Positions 59,935-64,000 of a DNA stretch of 64,000 nt are shown here, one piece after another. This stretch comes from Sympetrum striolatum (Eukaryota > Arthropoda > Insecta > Odonata > Libellulidae). The notes under the pieces were generated by a model, which worked only from the letters and a program-made list of their open reading frames with translations, was not told where the DNA came from and searched no databases. The DNA is taken from NCBI GenBank assembly GCA_947579665.1, contig OX388349.1, forward strand, positions 41,177,854 to 41,241,853, read 5' to 3'. Position 1 is the first letter of the stretch, and every line of letters starts with the position of its first letter. The position numbers were made by a program, and so were the translations under genes.

Positions 59935-62450
59935 CAAACGCCTCAATTCTGTTTCTTTATTTATAAACTCAAAAGATGCAAATAATTTTTCTTCGTTCTC
60001 CCATTTTTTGTTATGCAAAATTATTTTCTGGTTATTCTTGGCAATCTAATAGAAAAAAATATATTCGTAATTGAACGAAATAGAGGATAAGCCCTTGATT
60101 TCTTAAGGTTCGTCAAAGGAAGGATTATAACTGTGGTAACAATTAATATATTTTCTACTCTTTTGTGATAGAAAGGTCTAAAAATAAAACACTATTCTTC
60201 CAATTAGAGTGGGCAAAGAATAGTTTCAACTCTGTAAACAATTCTATCATTACTCCGATGCATGAGGTAATATGAATTAAGGGTTTTAGTAAATGGAAAA
60301 GTTTCTTCATTTACTAAAATTCGGATCCATGGACAGTTCTACGAAATTGCAGAAAGTTTTAATAGCAGAATTAATATTATAAATGTCCAATTATCCTTTT
60401 ACTCCCTACCATTTCGCTTTATCCGGATGAAAATTTATATGACGACAACAAGAGAACATTCATAATTGAAAGCTCCATCTGGAAAAGATTTCCCCAAAGG
60501 CTCATAATTTTAACGCTACTTCAGTTTTGGTAAAAAAACATTAATATTTTTTTACTGGTACTTAAAATGAAGTGGTAGCTTTAACATATGGAATTATAAG
60601 TTTTTTGAAATTTATTGTGAAAAATTGACGTCTTGGCGTCTAATTAAGTTACCATATCTCGGAAAACGTAGAAAATAAAATCAAATCGTCTGCTGATAGC
60701 ATCAAAATAAAGGGAATATATTAAAGCGGTAAAATGAATATATGGTCAGAATAATTTATGTTGCTCATTTTTTCGATATCATGGATAGTTTTCGTAAAAT
60801 TTACAAGCTTTTTGATTCCATAAATATAGAAATTTTCGCAAAATTGAGTACCAATGAAAAGCTTGTTGAAGCGTTTACCAGCGATATTAGCCTTGATTTT
60901 GGGACGTGTTCGTTAGTAATTTATTTTATAATCGATTTTATGATGTGAAGAGAACAATTTAAGTTTATTTAACTTATTGGTACTTCACCTCTCTCATTTA
61001 CAATTTTAATGGCCATTACGTTGCTTCTGCTGCTTTGAAACACCTTCGCAATTTTAAATTCTGCCGAAGTCTGTTAGACCTGTTTCGATTGATTCCCTCA
61101 CGAGAGAGAAAATAGTTTTTTGATTGTGTTCATCGATTAGCTATTTCCTGATAGCAATGTAAAATCGTATGTGGCATTCTCTGCACTAAGGTGTTAGCCA
61201 TATTTTGGATTTTATAAAACTCAATAGACAGACCAATTTTGCTGAAGATGGAATACATCACTAGGTCTTTTCCTTTTCTTTCTTCCTCTGATTCAGAGTA
61301 TCGCTTGATGTATCACGCTTTATGTTATGCAATAGAAAAAAGTAAAATAATATTGCGTCAAGATAATCCAGAAATAAAGAAAAATTATCATTAGTGACGC
61401 GAATTACTTTGCTAGTTTATTTGCATTTTATGTTTAGTTAAAACCTCGTGCAATTGTACTTCTGCTGATAACCCGTTGAGATATCCAACAGGGTCGCCTA
61501 GGTTTTACATTTTCAGTGAAGAAAAAGCACCAATTGGCAAGTTATCACGCTTTTAGTTTATCTCCAAATCCTTCCGCGTTCGTCCATTCCATTTAATGTG
61601 CTAATTTGATTCATTCGCGAATCAGATTGGTGCCCACAATTTGTGAGAGGGATTCAAACCAACTGAGCTCCGATAACGAAAGGGCCGAAAAGCACGTGAC
61701 TTGCGGCACGTAATCTCGTGTTTGACGCTGATTTCGAAGCACAGCTGCCCAAACAGAAACCAAAGACTCCATGGTAATAGGGTAAAGCCAGTCGGCCGTA
61801 TGAATTGTCAGTTGTGAAATGAGCTCAGGGTTCGAGAGGATAATTGTTATCTGTGTCCCCATCATGGGAGAGAGGAATCATTGCTGAGTGTTTTGGTTTG
61901 TACACGGAAACACGCAGAATGCGATTCCTAGGGCTGACTGTCTAAATAGCTTGGTAGGGCAGATTACCCCTACTTCTTGCAGGTAGTGGATTATTATAGC
62001 CCTCTTCCTTCCCAGTTTCATCTAACTTAAGTAGGGATTGCTACTCAACACCTTCCATTAATATCCTGATTCAGTATCAAACAAATGAAAACTTAAATTC
62101 TTTTCGTTTTCAATATTACTAATTTAGATATTAAAAGAAAGAGAGCTCAAGCATAAATATTTACATTATGTCTCTAGAAAAATAGGTTACCAAACAATGT
62201 TTCAATTAATTTCTCAAGCCCCGATGGGGTTTACTCGCAGTCACTGTTTCGCCATAAACAGTTTCACTTTCGGAAATAAAAATAAGTAACTAAAGCTGTA
62301 TTCAAGATATCGGCACAAAAAGAACTATACATGAAAATGTCAACATTTATCTGAATTTAACTAGCGATAAGTTTTTTATCACGTTAGAAATAAAAAATAG
62401 TTGACATATATATTGGGCTGCGCGAAGTAATATCTCTGAGGTCACACTAC
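59935..62450. other. AT-rich stretch, no feature recognised
   Basis: A GC-richer patch lies at 61,560-61,900 (frame 61,611-61,865 minus, no motif). Frame 60,742-60,948 plus has no family signature. No repeats were noticed. Confidence 0.4.
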
Positions 62451-62469
62451 ATTTCAATAATAAACATTA

Positions 62470-62775
62470 GTTAACAGATAAACTGAAATAAAGTTTTTTG
62501 TTTTGCTCTAACTATCTTAGATATAAGTTCCTAAAATAAGAGTTCATGTATAGAGCTAAACATCATGCCTCCAAAAAACATACAACAGTGATTCATTAAC
62601 TAACAGTGTTTTTGTTAGTAAGAAAATGTGTAACTGATCCAGTACGCAGCGACTTAAACTGACTTTAGTTTTATTTGATTTGACGTAGAAGAATTAATCC
62701 ATAGATTAAGATTTCAATCATTAAGCCATATATCATGCCTCAAAAAACATATATTACCTCCGAGTTGTAACAAGA
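62470..62775. repeat. Degenerate two-copy tandem repeat, period about 170 bp
   Basis: ATCATGCCTCCAAAAAACAT (62,562 on) and ATCATGCCTCAAAAAACATA (62,732 on) lie 170 bp apart. Upstream parts are only weakly alignable (TAAACTGAAATAAAGTTTT and TTAAACTGACTTTAGTTTT). The block is old and the boundaries are uncertain. Confidence 0.55.
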
Positions 62776-64000
62776 TATCACTTCCAAATTTTTCCGGGAA
62801 AAATGGTACGTAATGTCATCTATCAAATTACGTATGTATTGAATAGAAGCGTTATGGTTTCAGTGTGTAACTATACCTAAAAATATGTATACTTTTGCTA
62901 ATGAAAATCTACTCGATTTAATTGTGTAATAGTTTTGCAGATATTTTATCATTTTAAATCACGAACTTTGCAAAATTTTAGTTAAAAAGACGAATATCGT
63001 GTATCAATACCATTATGCTTTTTAAGCGAATCCATTATATTAATACAAAATAAATTTTCACATAATGTCGGTCCTTTGAAAAGAGATTTATTGGAAGATT
63101 TTTGTTCGAACTGTGGAACGCTGAAAGCTCTATTTTTATGTATTGCTAATATCGTTGTATGAATTTGTTAAAACTACCATCAAAATTTACCGTAGAAATT
63201 AAATTTAGAGCTACTGAAGCGCTCAAATGCTTTTAAATTTATCATGTTTCATAATTGAGAAAATATCCCTCAAATTGAATATTACATTTGTCCGTAACTG
63301 TTAGCCCTAAACATAGCCTAAAACGAATATTTATTGGATTATTTGGGAAAATTACCAGTTTTCTAAACCTAAGTGCCAGCGTCACACTATCTAAATGTGC
63401 GTTTCAGATGCACATCTAAGAAACAATTCCGCCATAATTAATCGAAGAATCATATACAATGTAATGAATTTTATTATTTTTTTATCCAATCAAGTTAAGA
63501 ATATTCTTAGACTAGTGGCTGTTCTTGGCACCAAATTTATCACCCTGACTGTAAAAATACACATTTACCATAATAACATCCTCTCAAGTTATGCCTTTCG
63601 TATAGACCACCTTTGAGAAGCACTCAGATGCTTATAAGTTATTCAACAAAATTTTACTACCCGTTGAGTGAGTAACATATTATGTCTCGCAAATAAAACC
63701 GAAGAAAACCTCAGACAGTTTGAGCCATCAAAATGGGGGGAAGGTGTAAGATTTCTGAAAATCTCAATCCTCTACAAGATATATATACCTGTTGAAAGTG
63801 GCAAGAGGAAAGTTTTCTTGGAAAAAATAAAATCTCCCGTTAGCGGTTTCCTCTAAAAGCGTTTAAAGAAGAAAGCCAAATTGCATTCCCTCACATATAA
63901 ACGACGGAGATAATTTTCAATTCGAGGAAAGTCAGCCAAATTTGCCTCTTCAGAGTTTCTTTTGCTCGATGATATCCTCTTGTTCTCTCTGTAAGAATTT
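62776..64000. other. AT-rich stretch, nothing recognised
   Basis: Short frames at 63,395-63,616 and 63,668-63,856 plus lack motifs. No repeat ends were noticed up to the window edge. Confidence 0.4.

Noticed and set aside
1..64000. Search for CRISPR arrays, bacterial operons, rRNA, telomeric TTAGG arrays and LTR pairs
   Set aside because: None found: no regularly spaced short repeats with unique spacers, no gene packing, no TTAGG arrays and no long direct terminal repeats with TG...CA ends.

Overview
The window looks like non-genic (intergenic or long-intron) DNA from an arthropod, most likely an insect with a repeat-rich, AT-rich nuclear genome. The reasons are the frequent stop codons in all frames, the lack of any convincing host gene or operon-like packing, and the kind of mobile DNA present: decayed non-LTR retrotransposons, tRNA-headed SINEs, and DNA transposons of pogo/Tigger, Tc1/mariner, hAT and piggyBac type, most of them short non-autonomous copies. 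I cannot name the order or species. I found no rRNA, no intact tRNA, no CRISPR array and no intact protein-coding gene.

Layout. 1-1.1 kb: a repeat with two 316-bp internal units and a (CA)n tract; a second copy lies at 48.7-49.8 kb. 1.25-4.0 kb: a nested stack, with a LINE 3' end, then a pogo/Tigger-like element with TA target duplication that holds a foldback repeat and a CR1-type LINE fragment. 7.4-10.0 kb: a dispersed repeat (second copy at 42.1 kb), a Tc1-like mini-hairpin and a 378-bp tandem duplication. 11.9-17.2 kb: a foldback built from a short motif, a piggyBac-like TTAA element, a 139-bp tandem repeat and a 1.1-kb Tc1/mariner-type element with TIRs of about 250 bp. 17.2-24 kb: mostly unique DNA with a small foldback, a possible exon-like island at 20.7 kb and a retroelement 3' end at 22.7 kb. 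24.1-25.5, 31.2-31.6, 34.9-35.7 and 44.8-45.1 kb: four copies of one inverted-repeat (MITE-like) family, two of which continue into the same larger repeat. 34.3-34.8, 37.5, 40.9, 44.6 and 52.8 kb: tRNA-derived SINEs. 41.1 kb: a Jockey/CR1-like LINE fragment. 49.9-55.4 kb: tandem repeats, a complete hAT-type element with 8-bp target duplication and a broken transposase, and a LINE 3' end. 56-57 kb: a 28-bp-stem hairpin and a decayed piggyBac-like transposase. 59.3-59.9 kb: a LINE 3' end split by a 284-bp inverted-repeat element with a 9-10-bp target duplication. The rest is AT-rich sequence in which I recognise nothing, with a few GC-richer unique islands.

The elements do not work together as a pathway. 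The best-supported story is a layered history of transposition, with two elements whose exact target duplications can be read directly (hAT at 51.6 kb, MITE-in-LINE at 59.5 kb). I did not find a convincing new biological system. The most unusual single structure is a perfect 100-bp palindrome at 48,888-48,987 inside one repeat copy and missing from the other.
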